Source of the DNA: Pseudomonadota bacterium | GTDB lineage: Bacteria; Pseudomonadota; Alphaproteobacteria; UBA9655 | DNA length: 64,000 nt | NCBI GenBank assembly: GCA_018242065.1 | Contig: JAFECQ010000017.1 | Coordinates: forward strand, 49,217-113,216 | Reading direction: 5' to 3' | Shown: positions 38,010 to 46,729 of the stretch, piece after piece | Position numbering within the stretch: position 1 is the first letter of the stretch | Layout of the letters: each line of letters opens with the position of its first letter | The notes under the pieces: model-generated | What the model was told of the DNA's origin: nothing | Databases searched by the model: none | Seen by the model: the letters and a program-made list of their open reading frames with translations, nothing else | Program-made: the position numbers and the translations under genes

Positions 38010-40039
38010 ATCAAACCCATATTAAATAAAATCATGTCAATGAGTTTAATTCCCAAGAAAGGAATAAAAATACCGCCACCACCATAGATAAGAAGCGAAC
38101 GAGCTAGAAGAGCTTTTGCGCCTAAAGGCCGGTAGGTCACTCCTTTCAGAGCAAGAGGAATTAAAAGAACGATAATCAGAGCATTGAAAATAACAGCAGA
38201 TAGAACAGCACTATAGGGAGATGAAAGGTGCATGATATTTAAGGTGTTGAATTCTGGGATGGATACCACAAAAATAGCGGGGATAATTGCAAAATATTTA
38301 GCAACGTCATTTGCAATTGAAAATGTGGTAAGACATCCTCTAGTCATTAAAAGCTGTTTTCCAATTTCAATAACTTCTAATATTTTTGTGGGGTTACTGT
38401 CTAAGTCTACCATGTTTGCGGCTTCCTTAGCAGCTTGTGTGCCTGAGTTCATGGCAATCCCCAGATCTGCTTGCGCAAGTGCAGGAGCATCATTGGTGCC
38501 ATCACCTGTCATTGCAACAAGATATCCTTTTGCCTGTTCTTCTTTGATAAAGCTCAACTTTTTTTCGGGAGTTGCTTCTGCTAGATAGGTATCAACGCCT
38601 ACTTCTTCTGCAATTGTTTTTGCTGTAAAGGGATTGTCACCTGTGATCATAACAGTTTTGACGCCCATTGCTCGAAGACGCAAAAACCGTTCCCGAATAC
38701 CTGGTTTAATAATATCTTTAAGATAAATGATTCCTAAGGCTTTTTTGTTTTGGGCAACGACTAAAGGTGTTCCTCCTTTCATCCCGATTTCTTCTGTGAT
38801 TTCGTGAAGGCGAGGAGGAACTTCTCCCCCATTTTTTTCAATGAATCTTTGAATTGCGTCTGAAGAACCTTTGCGTATTGAAAAAGTCGAACTATCACAG
38901 CCACTCACACGCGTTTCGGCACTAAAAGGAATAAAAGTAAGATTGGTACTCTCTTTTTCTGTTATAAGTTTACCATAATTTTTATCAATAAATTCAAGAA
39001 TGGATCTCCCTTCAGGTGTGCGGTCGGCAATGCTTGCAAGGACGATGGCTTTTGCCAGTTCTTTGATGTCGACACCTTCAAAAGGCAAAAACTCAACGGG
39101 CATCCGGTTTCCAAGTGTAATGGTTCCTGTTTTATCTAAAAGCAAGACATCAATATCACCAGCTGTTTCAACGGCCTTACCGCTCATCGCTAAAATGTTT
39201 TTTCGCAAAGCACGTTCGATTCCCGAAATTCCAATCGCTGAAACAAGACCGCCAATTGTTGTAGGGATAAGACAAACTAATAAGGAAACGACGACAGTCA
39301 GAGATATCTGGCTATGAGAATACATTCCTAAAGGAATAAGCGCCGTACAAACGATGAGGAAAATGAGCGTTAAGCCAACTAAGAGAACTTGAAGGGCAAT
39401 TTCATTGGGTGTTTTTTGTCTTTTTGCCGCCTGGACCAAATGGATCATCTGATCTAAGAAACTTTCACCGGGATTTGAAAGGATACGAATAAGAAGCGCA
39501 TTAGAAAGAAGCTTTGTTCCCGCTGTAACGGAGGTTCTATCACCATCACTTTCCCGAATAACGGGTGCGGATTCCCCAGTGATGGCGGATTCATCTATGG
39601 CAGCAATACCTTCAATGATTTCTCCATCGGAAGGAATAAGCTCACCCGCGGTGACTCTTATCACGTCTCCTTTTCTTAACTCACTTGCTGAAATAGTTTC
39701 TTCTTGGCCATTTTCTAAAATACGTCGTGCTATCATTTCTTCTGCAAGTGCTTTAAGGGATGACGCATGAGCTTTCCCTTTTCCTTCAGCAATTGCCTCA
39801 GCTCCATTAGCAAAAATGAGGGTAAACCATAACCAAAATGAAATAGAAAAGGTAAACCAAAGAGGTTCATGAACAATGGGAGGATAAATAATGTCACGTA
39901 AAAAAATAAACGTCGTTAAAGTTGCCCCCACCAGAACAACGAACATTACTGGATTTTTATCCAAATAAAATGGATTAAGGCGGCTGAACGTAAGCCAACA
40001 AGCTTCCTTAAAAAGATTCTGATTTATTGACTTTTCCAT
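38006..40039 (-). CDS. kdpB: Potassium-transporting P-type ATPase KdpB
   Basis: 677 residues (E. coli 682). Phosphorylated Asp D302 in LLLDKTGTITLG; actuator motif TGES at 154-157, whose Ser157 equals the regulatory serine of E. coli KdpB; hinge motif MTGDGTNDAPALAQADLG. It energises high-affinity K+ uptake at the inner membrane. Start overlaps the kdpA stop by one base (TGATG). Confidence 0.97.
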   Translation of the reverse strand: MEKSINQNLFKEACWLTFSRLNPFYLDKNPVMFVVLVGATLTTFIFLRDIIYPPIVHEPLWFTFSISFWLWFTLIFANGAEAIAEGKGKAHASSLKALAEEMIARRILENGQEETISASELRKGDVIRVTAGELIPSDGEIIEGIAAIDESAITGESAPVIRESDGDRTSVTAGTKLLSNALLIRILSNPGESFLDQMIHLVQAAKRQKTPNEIALQVLLVGLTLIFLIVCTALIPLGMYSHSQISLTVVVSLLVCLIPTTIGGLVSAIGISGIERALRKNILAMSGKAVETAGDIDVLLLDKTGTITLGNRMPVEFLPFEGVDIKELAKAIVLASIADRTPEGRSILEFIDKNYGKLITEKESTNLTFIPFSAETRVSGCDSSTFSIRKGSSDAIQRFIEKNGGEVPPRLHEITEEIGMKGGTPLVVAQNKKALGIIYLKDIIKPGIRERFLRLRAMGVKTVMITGDNPFTAKTIAEEVGVDTYLAEATPEKKLSFIKEEQAKGYLVAMTGDGTNDAPALAQADLGIAMNSGTQAAKEAANMVDLDSNPTKILEVIEIGKQLLMTRGCLTTFSIANDVAKYFAIIPAIFVVSIPEFNTLNIMHLSSPYSAVLSAVIFNALIIVLLIPLALKGVTYRPLGAKALLARSLLIYGGGGIFIPFLGIKLIDMILFNMGLI

Positions 40040-41751
40040 CAGAAGGTTTTCCCTTGCAGTAAATCAACGCTTTCAATAAATGGGCCAAGAGCGAGAGCGG
40101 GAAAAAAGGTAAGAGCCCCCACAATTAAAATAACGCCGACAAGAAGCATCACAAAAAGAAATCCTTGTGTGGGAAAAGTTCCAGAACTCGTGAAGACTAT
40201 TTTTTTGTTGACCATTGATCCTGCAATCGCAAAACCAAGATAGATAGGGACAAATCTTCCTATAAACATAGCTAAAGCAAGGGTAATATTATACCAATAT
40301 GTATTGGCATTGAGTCCCGCAAAAGCTGATCCATTGTTTTGTGTGGCGCTTGTATAAGCGTACAGAATTTCACTTAATCCATGAGGACCTACATTTTGTA
40401 GGGAAGAAAGGCCATAAGGTGCAAGGATAGACCAGGCCGTTCCAAGCAAAATAATTAAAGGATACAAAGCAACGTAAAGAATAGCAAAGCGAACTTCTTT
40501 GCCTTCAATTTTTTTACCGAGGTATTCGGGCGTGCGCCCTACCATCAAACCTGCAATAAAAACACTAATAATAACAAACATGAGCATACCAAAGAGCCCC
40601 ATCCCCACGCCTCCGAAGATGACCTCACCCAGTAGCATATTGATGAGTAAAATCATTCCCCCAAGTGGCATAAAGCTATCATACATCGCGTTGGCCGGCC
40701 CTCCAGAGGTGCCCGTTGCGAAATTTGAGAACATTGAAGCCCCAGATATTCCGAATCGAACCTCTTTTCCTTCCATGTTGCCCATTCCTTGGTGAACAGG
40801 TAGGTGGCTGAAGAGAGGACTGGATTGAGATTCAAAATGATAAATTAAGGAAACGCTGATAAGAGACATCAGGATCATGGCTGCTAATAAGGACCAACCA
40901 TGCTTGCTTTTTTTTGCAATTTTTCCATAAGTATACGTTAATGCTGCAGGGATAAGAACAAGAGACAGGATTTGCATAAAATTAGAAAATGGTGTTGGAT
41001 TTTCAAATGGATGTGCTGAATTTGCATTAAAAAAACCACCTCCATTTGTTCCCAGAAGTTTGATTGCTTCTTGAGATGCAACTGGTCCCATGGCGAGAGA
41101 TTGCTTGGCACCTTCAAGGGTGACAATTTCTAGCGTTGCAGAAAGATTTTGAATAACACCTTGTGAGACAAAAAGAAGCGCAAGGATGAAGCATCCAGGT
41201 AAAAAGACGTATAAAATAGATCTGATCAGATCAACCCAAAAATTTCCGACAGTTATATCGTCTTCATTCTTTGCGTGGCGCGTAATACCTCGCGCAAGAG
41301 CAAAAAATGCGGCCATACCCGTTGCAGCTGCGGAGAAGTTCTGCCAAGTAAGTCCTGCCATTTGGGTGAAGTAGCTGATGACTGTTTCTCCGCCATAAGC
41401 TTGCCAATTTGTATGAGTGGCAAAGCTAACGGCCGTATTTAAGGCTAAGTCCCAAGGGACAGAAGGTAGATTTTGAGGATTTAAGGGTAAATAATTTTGA
41501 AACAATTGGATGATAAAAACAATATAAAGCCCCATGATATTGAAGAGAAACAATGAAAAAAAATAATTTTTCCAAGTTTGACCTTCGATTGTGATGCCAC
41601 AGAGCTTGAATACCTTCTTTTCAAAAGAGAGTCGAAGTTTGCTCGGCGTTTTGTTTTCGTAAATAGTGTAAAGATAGAGTCCAAGCGGTTTGGTACAGGC
41701 TAAGATAAGCGTAAAAAGTAAACCAATTTGAATCCAGCCGGACAAGGTCAT
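40039..41751 (-). CDS. kdpA: Potassium-transporting ATPase KdpA subunit
   Basis: 570 residues (family about 560). The channel-like K+-binding subunit, with selectivity-filter loops such as GTNGGGFFNANSAHPFENP and TSGGPANAMYDSFMPLGG. Ten hydrophobic segments. GAGAGGATC upstream provides the ribosome binding site. It lies 15 bp after kdpF. Confidence 0.96.
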   Translation of the reverse strand: MTLSGWIQIGLLFTLILACTKPLGLYLYTIYENKTPSKLRLSFEKKVFKLCGITIEGQTWKNYFFSLFLFNIMGLYIVFIIQLFQNYLPLNPQNLPSVPWDLALNTAVSFATHTNWQAYGGETVISYFTQMAGLTWQNFSAAATGMAAFFALARGITRHAKNEDDITVGNFWVDLIRSILYVFLPGCFILALLFVSQGVIQNLSATLEIVTLEGAKQSLAMGPVASQEAIKLLGTNGGGFFNANSAHPFENPTPFSNFMQILSLVLIPAALTYTYGKIAKKSKHGWSLLAAMILMSLISVSLIYHFESQSSPLFSHLPVHQGMGNMEGKEVRFGISGASMFSNFATGTSGGPANAMYDSFMPLGGMILLINMLLGEVIFGGVGMGLFGMLMFVIISVFIAGLMVGRTPEYLGKKIEGKEVRFAILYVALYPLIILLGTAWSILAPYGLSSLQNVGPHGLSEILYAYTSATQNNGSAFAGLNANTYWYNITLALAMFIGRFVPIYLGFAIAGSMVNKKIVFTSSGTFPTQGFLFVMLLVGVILIVGALTFFPALALGPFIESVDLLQGKTF

Positions 41752-41766
41752 GATGAGACGATCCTC

Positions 41767-41856
41767 TCAGGAAGATGAAATGTTGATGAGAAAAAAAATA
41801 AGATACCCTAAGAGGAATACGGCAAAAAGAAGGCCAACGCTATATTCTAACCCCAT
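41767..41856 (-). CDS. kdpF: KdpF, small membrane subunit of the Kdp complex
   Basis: 29 residues, too short for most gene callers. ATG at 41856 is preceded by AGGGAGAG. The peptide is one hydrophobic helix (MGLEYSVGLLFAVFLLGYLI followed by FFLINISSS), the size and shape of E. coli KdpF (29 residues), and it is immediately upstream of kdpA, as in other kdpFABC operons. KdpF stabilises the complex in the membrane. Confidence 0.88.
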   Translation of the reverse strand: MGLEYSVGLLFAVFLLGYLIFFLINISSS

Positions 41857-41890
41857 TAAGATGCTCTCCCTGTGATTGTCCTGAAGTTTA

Positions 41891-41919
41891 AGTATGCCAA
41901 AAAAATAATAAAAAACCAA
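41891..41919 (-). promoter_or_regulatory. Putative promoter of the kdp operon
   Basis: On the minus strand TTGGTT (41919-41914), 17 bp, CATACT (41896-41891), about 35 bp before kdpF. A fair match to sigma-70; a weak -35 would fit an activated promoter. No regulator site could be identified. Confidence 0.4.
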
Positions 41920-41983
41920 GGCTGTATGGGCTCTATTATAAATGATGGGGCCATTTGACCAGAGACTGTTCTTTCTGAAAAAC

Positions 41984-42013
41984 TTGATTTATATAGTTTT
42001 ATTATTGTATAAT
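41984..42013 (+). promoter_or_regulatory. Promoter of the three-module secreted protein gene
   Basis: TTGATT (41984-41989), 18 bp, TATAAT (42008-42013), about 46 bp before the ATG at 42060. The -10 is a perfect consensus. Confidence 0.6.
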
Positions 42014-42059
42014 TAAAAATATGATTATATGTTTTAATGATTTTTAATGGGGTTATATC

Positions 42060-43565
42060 ATGAAGTTTCGTGTCGCTAGTTTGCTGTCTTTACTTTCCGG
42101 TATTGCTTTTATGGACACACCCGCTTTAGGGATGGAGGATCTTCAAGACAGAGGGGGACCATCTTCGCATGTACCTTCTAAGCCAAAAAAGGTTTTGTCA
42201 GCAAAGAGAAGCAATTTAAAAGACTTCCTAAGCAAGCAGAGCTATCCAGAAGCTTTTAAAGCATTGAGGGAAAACCTCTCTCCGACTTGTTCTGACGAAG
42301 AGATCGTAGATTTCCTTATGACGAGTAATAAATATCCGGAATGGGATAAAGTAGATCCTGAAGATAAAACGTGGGTTGTCACTAAAATTGCAAAAGCAGC
42401 AAAACGAATAGAATTAGAAAGTTTCCTAAGCAAGCAGAGCTATCCAGAAGCTTTTAAAGCATTGAGGGAAACCCTCTCTCCGACTTGTTCTGACGAAGAG
42501 ATCGTAGATTTCCTTATGACGAGTAATAAATATCCGGAATGGGATAAAGTAGATCCTCAGGATAAAAGATGGGTTGTTGATAGAATTACAAGTGAGGCCC
42601 ACAGGTTGGAGTTAGATGCCTTGTTAAGTCAGCCAGACTATTCGAGAGTTTTTCGTTTGATTACATCCTTTGGGCGTTATTCTTCGGATGAAGGAGTTGC
42701 AAGGTTTTTACTTGAGAGCAATGGATATCAAAATTGGGATCGGCTTTCAGAAGATACGCGAGCATGGGTTGTTGCGAAGATCAAACCCCCTATTTTAGAT
42801 GCGGAAGCTGAGGAAATGACTATAGAAAAATCATTTACGTTTCTAGTGTCAGCATACCGCAAGAGGTTCGGGGATTTTCAAACGGCAATTAAAGAATACG
42901 CGATTCAGAAAGGCGTTCCTCAAAAGCAAGTGATCTTTGATCAATTTGGTGTTATTCCACACTTGAATACGGCTTTAACTTTGGGGGTTCCTCTTCTTGA
43001 ATCACTTCTTGATGTTAGAGCAGCTGATCTTAAATTTTCTTCTGACCATTCAGCTTCAGATTCGATAGAGGATGTCGTTCGTAAGTGCATCAATGCAACA
43101 GGACTTTTTAATATCGGTCATGATACCATTTTCTTTTTAAAAGCAAACATCTTTCAGGGCCCTCTTGCAGAAGAGTTTTATGGAATTCCGCCAAGACTAG
43201 AAACAATCCAACAACAAGAGCATGAAGCTTTTACGGCTGCCCTTAAAGCCGGCGGGTTGATAGAAACAGTTTTGCGCTATACAGTAGCTCGTGAAAGGCT
43301 ATCTGAGATTCCATATTCTTCACCAGACTACAAAGCTGCGGCAAAGGAAATGGATTTTAATTATGACGTTATGCTCACGTTTGCTAAAGAATCAGGGATC
43401 CCAACACCACGAACAGAGTCTGAGATTCAAGAAGGTCTCTATGATGAGCATCCTGTGTTCGGCCCTTGGTATAACATGGTAAAAGATGCTGAGGAGCTTT
43501 CAGAGATTTGGAAGATAATGAAAACCAATGCTTACCACAAAAAAATGGGCGCTGGTAAAGCATAA
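42060..43565 (+). CDS. Secreted module-family protein with three tandem modules
   Basis: 501 residues. Signal peptide MKFRVASLLSLLSGIAFMDT then PALGM, the family pattern. Three tandem modules at about 53-110, 119-176 and 185-242, with a 66-residue period. Modules 1 and 2 are almost identical (SKQSYPEAFKALRE, TCSDEEIVDFLMTSNKYPEW); module 3 is diverged (SQPDYSRVFRLI, SSDEGVARFLLESNGY). The C-terminal 255 residues are helical, with no motif I recognise (IPHLNTALTLGVPLLESLLD). It is divergent from kdp and followed by a hairpin terminator, so it is a stand-alone unit. An exported, modular effector is the best inference. Confidence 0.8.
   Translation: MKFRVASLLSLLSGIAFMDTPALGMEDLQDRGGPSSHVPSKPKKVLSAKRSNLKDFLSKQSYPEAFKALRENLSPTCSDEEIVDFLMTSNKYPEWDKVDPEDKTWVVTKIAKAAKRIELESFLSKQSYPEAFKALRETLSPTCSDEEIVDFLMTSNKYPEWDKVDPQDKRWVVDRITSEAHRLELDALLSQPDYSRVFRLITSFGRYSSDEGVARFLLESNGYQNWDRLSEDTRAWVVAKIKPPILDAEAEEMTIEKSFTFLVSAYRKRFGDFQTAIKEYAIQKGVPQKQVIFDQFGVIPHLNTALTLGVPLLESLLDVRAADLKFSSDHSASDSIEDVVRKCINATGLFNIGHDTIFFLKANIFQGPLAEEFYGIPPRLETIQQQEHEAFTAALKAGGLIETVLRYTVARERLSEIPYSSPDYKAAAKEMDFNYDVMLTFAKESGIPTPRTESEIQEGLYDEHPVFGPWYNMVKDAEELSEIWKIMKTNAYHKKMGAGKA
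42225..42577 (+). repeat. Near-identical direct repeats encoding modules 1 and 2
   Basis: Bases 42225-42379 and 42423-42577 are nearly identical, with a period of 198 bp (66 codons). Only a few differences occur (for example AACC versus ACCC, and CCTGAAGAT versus CCTCAGGAT). The repeat expands the module array in frame and is much younger than the split from module 3. Confidence 0.95.
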
Positions 43566-43588
43566 ATTTCTCTTCTTAAACTTTTAAC

Positions 43589-43621
43589 AAAACCCTTGTT
43601 CAGATTCAGCAAGGGTTTTTC
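43589..43621 (+). terminator. Terminator of the three-module secreted protein gene
   Basis: AAAACCCTTG (43589-43598) pairs with CAAGGGTTTT (43610-43619) across an 11-base loop, followed by T. It lies 24 bp after the stop codon. Confidence 0.9.
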
Positions 43622-43707
43622 TTTGCGTCTTATTTTTCCACTAGTATTCTTGCCTGATTTTGGCACAATAGCGCTGAGATAAATTAGGAGAAAGAAAGGT
43701 CTGGAGC

Positions 43708-44655
43708 GTGTCCGAAGTTTATACAAAAGTTCTCATTGTTGGCAGCGGGCCTGCCGGTTACACTGCTGCCATTTATGCTGCGCGCGCTAACCTTGAGCCT
43801 GTTTTGGTCTCAGGGCTTGAGCCAGGTGGCCAGTTGATGATCACAACTGATGTGGAAAATTACCCCGGTTTTTCAGATGTAATTCAAGGCCCATGGTTGA
43901 TGGAGCAAATGCGTCTTCAAGCGGAACATGTGGGGACGAAAGTCATTCAAGATCAAATTGTTGAAGTGAACTTCTCTCAGCGTCCTTTTATATGTCGTGG
44001 AGAGGGTGGAACAACTTATAAAGCTGAAACAATTATCATTTGCACTGGTGCTCAAGCAAAATGGTTGGGGCTTGAAAGTGAAATGAAATATCGTGGGTTT
44101 GGTGTTTCAGGCTGTGCGACCTGTGATGGCTTTTTCTTTCGAGGAAAAGAAGTCGCTGTGATCGGTGGCGGGAATACGGCTGTTGAAGAAGCCCTTTATA
44201 TGACTAATCACGCTTCAAAAGTAACGCTCATTCATCGTCGTGATCAACTCCGAGCTGAAAAGGTTCTTCAGGAGCGCCTCTTTAAACACCCAAAAATTCA
44301 GGTGATGTGGAATCATGTGGTGGATGAAGTTCTTGGAAATGAAGGCCCACTTTCTGTTACGGGTGTTCGTTTGAAGGAGACAAAAACAGGGGCAACCCAG
44401 GTTCTTCCAATTGAGGGCCTTTTTGTTGCCATCGGTCATGTTCCGAATACAAAGATATTTAAAGGAAAATTAACCCTGGATGAGGAAGGATATATTATCG
44501 GCTCGCCTACAACGACAGAAACCTCAGTAAAGGGCGTTTTTGCTGCAGGTGATGTTCGCGATAAGATTTATCGACAAGCTGTCACCGCTGCGGGGATGGG
44601 GTGTATGGGAGCTCTTGATGCGGCTGGTTTTTTACAGGATGAAGGAGTAACATAG
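43708..44655 (+). CDS. trxB: Thioredoxin reductase
   Basis: 315 residues starting with GTG at 43708. FAD-binding GSGPAGYTAAIYAARA, redox-active CATC (C136, C139) and NADPH-binding VIGGGNTAVEEALYMT. It reduces thioredoxin in the cytoplasm. It leads a run of three same-strand genes: the LysR gene starts 6 bp later. Confidence 0.97.
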   Translation: MSEVYTKVLIVGSGPAGYTAAIYAARANLEPVLVSGLEPGGQLMITTDVENYPGFSDVIQGPWLMEQMRLQAEHVGTKVIQDQIVEVNFSQRPFICRGEGGTTYKAETIIICTGAQAKWLGLESEMKYRGFGVSGCATCDGFFFRGKEVAVIGGGNTAVEEALYMTNHASKVTLIHRRDQLRAEKVLQERLFKHPKIQVMWNHVVDEVLGNEGPLSVTGVRLKETKTGATQVLPIEGLFVAIGHVPNTKIFKGKLTLDEEGYIIGSPTTTETSVKGVFAAGDVRDKIYRQAVTAAGMGCMGALDAAGFLQDEGVT

Positions 44656-44661
44656 GAAGGG

Positions 44662-45573
44662 ATGGATTGGGACAAGCTTCGGATTTTTTTTATTGTTGCT
44701 GAATCGGGAAGTTTTACCCATGCATCAGCACGTCTGGAGATCAGCCAATCTGCCATTAGCCGACAAATCAGCAATCTTGAAGACCGTATGGGGTTCGCTC
44801 TTTTTTATCGTCATGCGCGAGGACTTATTTTAACAGAGCAAGGCGAACTCCTCTTTCGAACGGCGCGGGATGTTTTTTCAGAGTTAGCCAGAGTCCATGC
44901 GCGCATTACAGAAAATGTTAAGGTATCGCAAGGAGAGTTAAAAATTGCTGCAACTGTTGGCTTTGGAACCACATGGGTAGCCCCACGTCTTTATAAGTTC
45001 CTCTCTCAATATCCCGAAGCGAGGATAACATTAAGATTAAGCGATGATCCTGTTGACTTAACAATTCATGAATCAGACATTGCAATCAGCTCTTTAGTAA
45101 CAGAAGATAAAAATCTGATGTATCAAGAGTTGTTATGCCGCCCCCTTTTGATTTATTCGAGCCGTAAGTATCTCTTAAAATTCGGGGTGCCTCTTAAACC
45201 AGAAGATCTTGATCGTCATCGACTCGTTGTTTTTAATGACCAGACCATGCTGCCTTCTGATAATGTGAATTGGCTTTTAACTCTCGGAACGCCACCAGGC
45301 GTTAAGCGAGAACCCTATCTTTCCATAAATAATTTATACGGGATTGGAAAAGCTCTTGAAGGTGGAAGCGGCATTGCATGCCTTCCGCCATATATTGCTC
45401 AAAAATGTCATGATCTTGTTCAAGTTTTGCCAGAAGTTGATGTTCCCCAGGTTCGTTTTTATTTTGTTTACCCGCGTCAATTAAAGGATTCTCAAAGAAT
45501 TGAACAGCTCTGGACATTTTTAAGTACGGAGGCGCGCCAAGAGGAAGCCTCTTCGAAGGAGACATGTAAATGA
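44662..45573 (+). CDS. LysR-family transcriptional regulator
   Basis: 303 residues. The N-terminal winged helix-turn-helix (about 1-60, HASARLEISQSAISRQISNL) is followed by an effector domain. trxB-lysR is a conserved alphaproteobacterial pair. The start is 6 bp after trxB and the stop overlaps the ech start by 4 bases (ATGA), so all three genes are likely one transcript. Target unknown. Confidence 0.92.
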   Translation: MDWDKLRIFFIVAESGSFTHASARLEISQSAISRQISNLEDRMGFALFYRHARGLILTEQGELLFRTARDVFSELARVHARITENVKVSQGELKIAATVGFGTTWVAPRLYKFLSQYPEARITLRLSDDPVDLTIHESDIAISSLVTEDKNLMYQELLCRPLLIYSSRKYLLKFGVPLKPEDLDRHRLVVFNDQTMLPSDNVNWLLTLGTPPGVKREPYLSINNLYGIGKALEGGSGIACLPPYIAQKCHDLVQVLPEVDVPQVRFYFVYPRQLKDSQRIEQLWTFLSTEARQEEASSKETCK

Positions 45574-46346
45574 CCTATGAATTTATCTTGTTCGAGAAAA
45601 TTGGAAACGTAGGGCTCATTATTCTCAATCGTCCCGAATCTTTAAATGCTTTGTGTGAACGATTGATCCAAGATTTAAACGCTGTCCTTGATGCATGTGA
45701 AGCTGACACAAGCATTCATTGCATGGTTCTCATGGGGTCGGAGAAAGCTTTTGCTGCAGGGGCTGATATCAAAGAAATGCAAGCAAAAACCTATCAAGAC
45801 GCTTATTTAGGTGACTTTATCACGAAGGGGTGGGAGAAAGTCAGTCAGTGTCGAAAACCAATTATTGCGGCTGTAAGTGGTTATGCTTTAGGCGGTGGCA
45901 ATGAAATTGCTATGATGTGTGATATGATTATTGCATCCGATACGGCCCAATTTGGACAACCCGAGGTGACAATTGGAACCATACCCGGTGCTGGCGGTAC
46001 GCAACGACTCGCACGGTCGATTGGAAAGTCAAAAGCAATGGATATGTGTTTGACGGGTCGGCGAATGGATGCTCTTGAAGCAGAGCGGGCAGGGCTTGTG
46101 AGTCGTGTTGTTCCAGCGCACCAGCTCCGTGACGAAGCCATAGCGATCGCTCAAAAAATCGCCTCTTATTCTATACCTGTTGTGATGATGATTAAAGAGG
46201 CTGTCAATCGAGCCTTTGAAACTCCTCTTTCTGAGGGGCTTAAATTTGAACGCCGCCTCTTTCATTCAACCTTTGCCCTTGATGATCAAAAAGAAGGGAT
46301 GGCAGCATTTTTAGAGAAAAGACCACCCGTGTTTAGAGGGCGGTGA
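45570..46346 (+). CDS. Enoyl-CoA hydratase, short-chain
   Basis: 258 residues, normal crotonase length. Oxyanion-hole motif AFAAGADIKEMQ; both catalytic glutamates are present in GGGNEIAMMCD and FGQPEVTIGTIPGAGGTQRL, the pattern of mitochondrial-type ECHS1. It hydrates 2-enoyl-CoA in fatty-acid oxidation, and could also act on methacrylyl-CoA, the step missing between the acyl-CoA dehydrogenase and the hydrolase at 20-22 kb. Confidence 0.93.
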   Translation: MTYEFILFEKIGNVGLIILNRPESLNALCERLIQDLNAVLDACEADTSIHCMVLMGSEKAFAAGADIKEMQAKTYQDAYLGDFITKGWEKVSQCRKPIIAAVSGYALGGGNEIAMMCDMIIASDTAQFGQPEVTIGTIPGAGGTQRLARSIGKSKAMDMCLTGRRMDALEAERAGLVSRVVPAHQLRDEAIAIAQKIASYSIPVVMMIKEAVNRAFETPLSEGLKFERRLFHSTFALDDQKEGMAAFLEKRPPVFRGR

Positions 46347-46353
46347 GGGGGTG

Positions 46354-46527
46354 TTAATTGCACCCTCGATCTCCATCCCACCAATGACAGGAGCTTGATG
46401 TGGATTCCTCGACTACTTTTTGAGATTGTGTCCCATCATGAGTTATATGATTTTCTTTTGCGTGTAAGCTTTGTGATAAAATGCTTATAGCCAGTCCAGC
46501 CAAAATAATTAGGTGCGCTACTTTCAT
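46354..46527 (-). CDS. Small secreted peptide with two cysteines
   Basis: 57 residues from ATG at 46527, preceded by GGAGAAAG; an upstream ATG at 46539 lacks a site. Signal peptide MKVAHLIILAGLAISILSQS then LHA, leaving about 33 residues that end in SSSCHWWDGDRGCN. The two cysteines, 8 residues apart, could form a disulphide loop containing two Trp. No family recognised. It is convergent with ech (7 bp). Confidence 0.55.
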   Translation of the reverse strand: MKVAHLIILAGLAISILSQSLHAKENHITHDGTQSQKVVEESTSSSCHWWDGDRGCN

Positions 46528-46729
46528 ATCTTTCTCCAATTTTAATAGGGCTTTTTAATGATATTAACAATTTAAAATTAATAAAATATTAATATAAATA
46601 ATTTATTTTAGGTCTCTAAATTATATAGGATGGTGGCTTATCATCTTAAGTTCATACAATGTTAAAAATTTTCTAAACTTTCATTAAAACATGTATTAAA
46701 CTGAGTCAAATTGACGAAAGAGGGGCTTC

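Noticed and set aside
42225..42577. CRISPR-like tandem repeats
   Set aside because: The repeats are inside an open frame with a 198-bp period and encode protein modules; no short repeat-spacer pattern occurs anywhere in the window.
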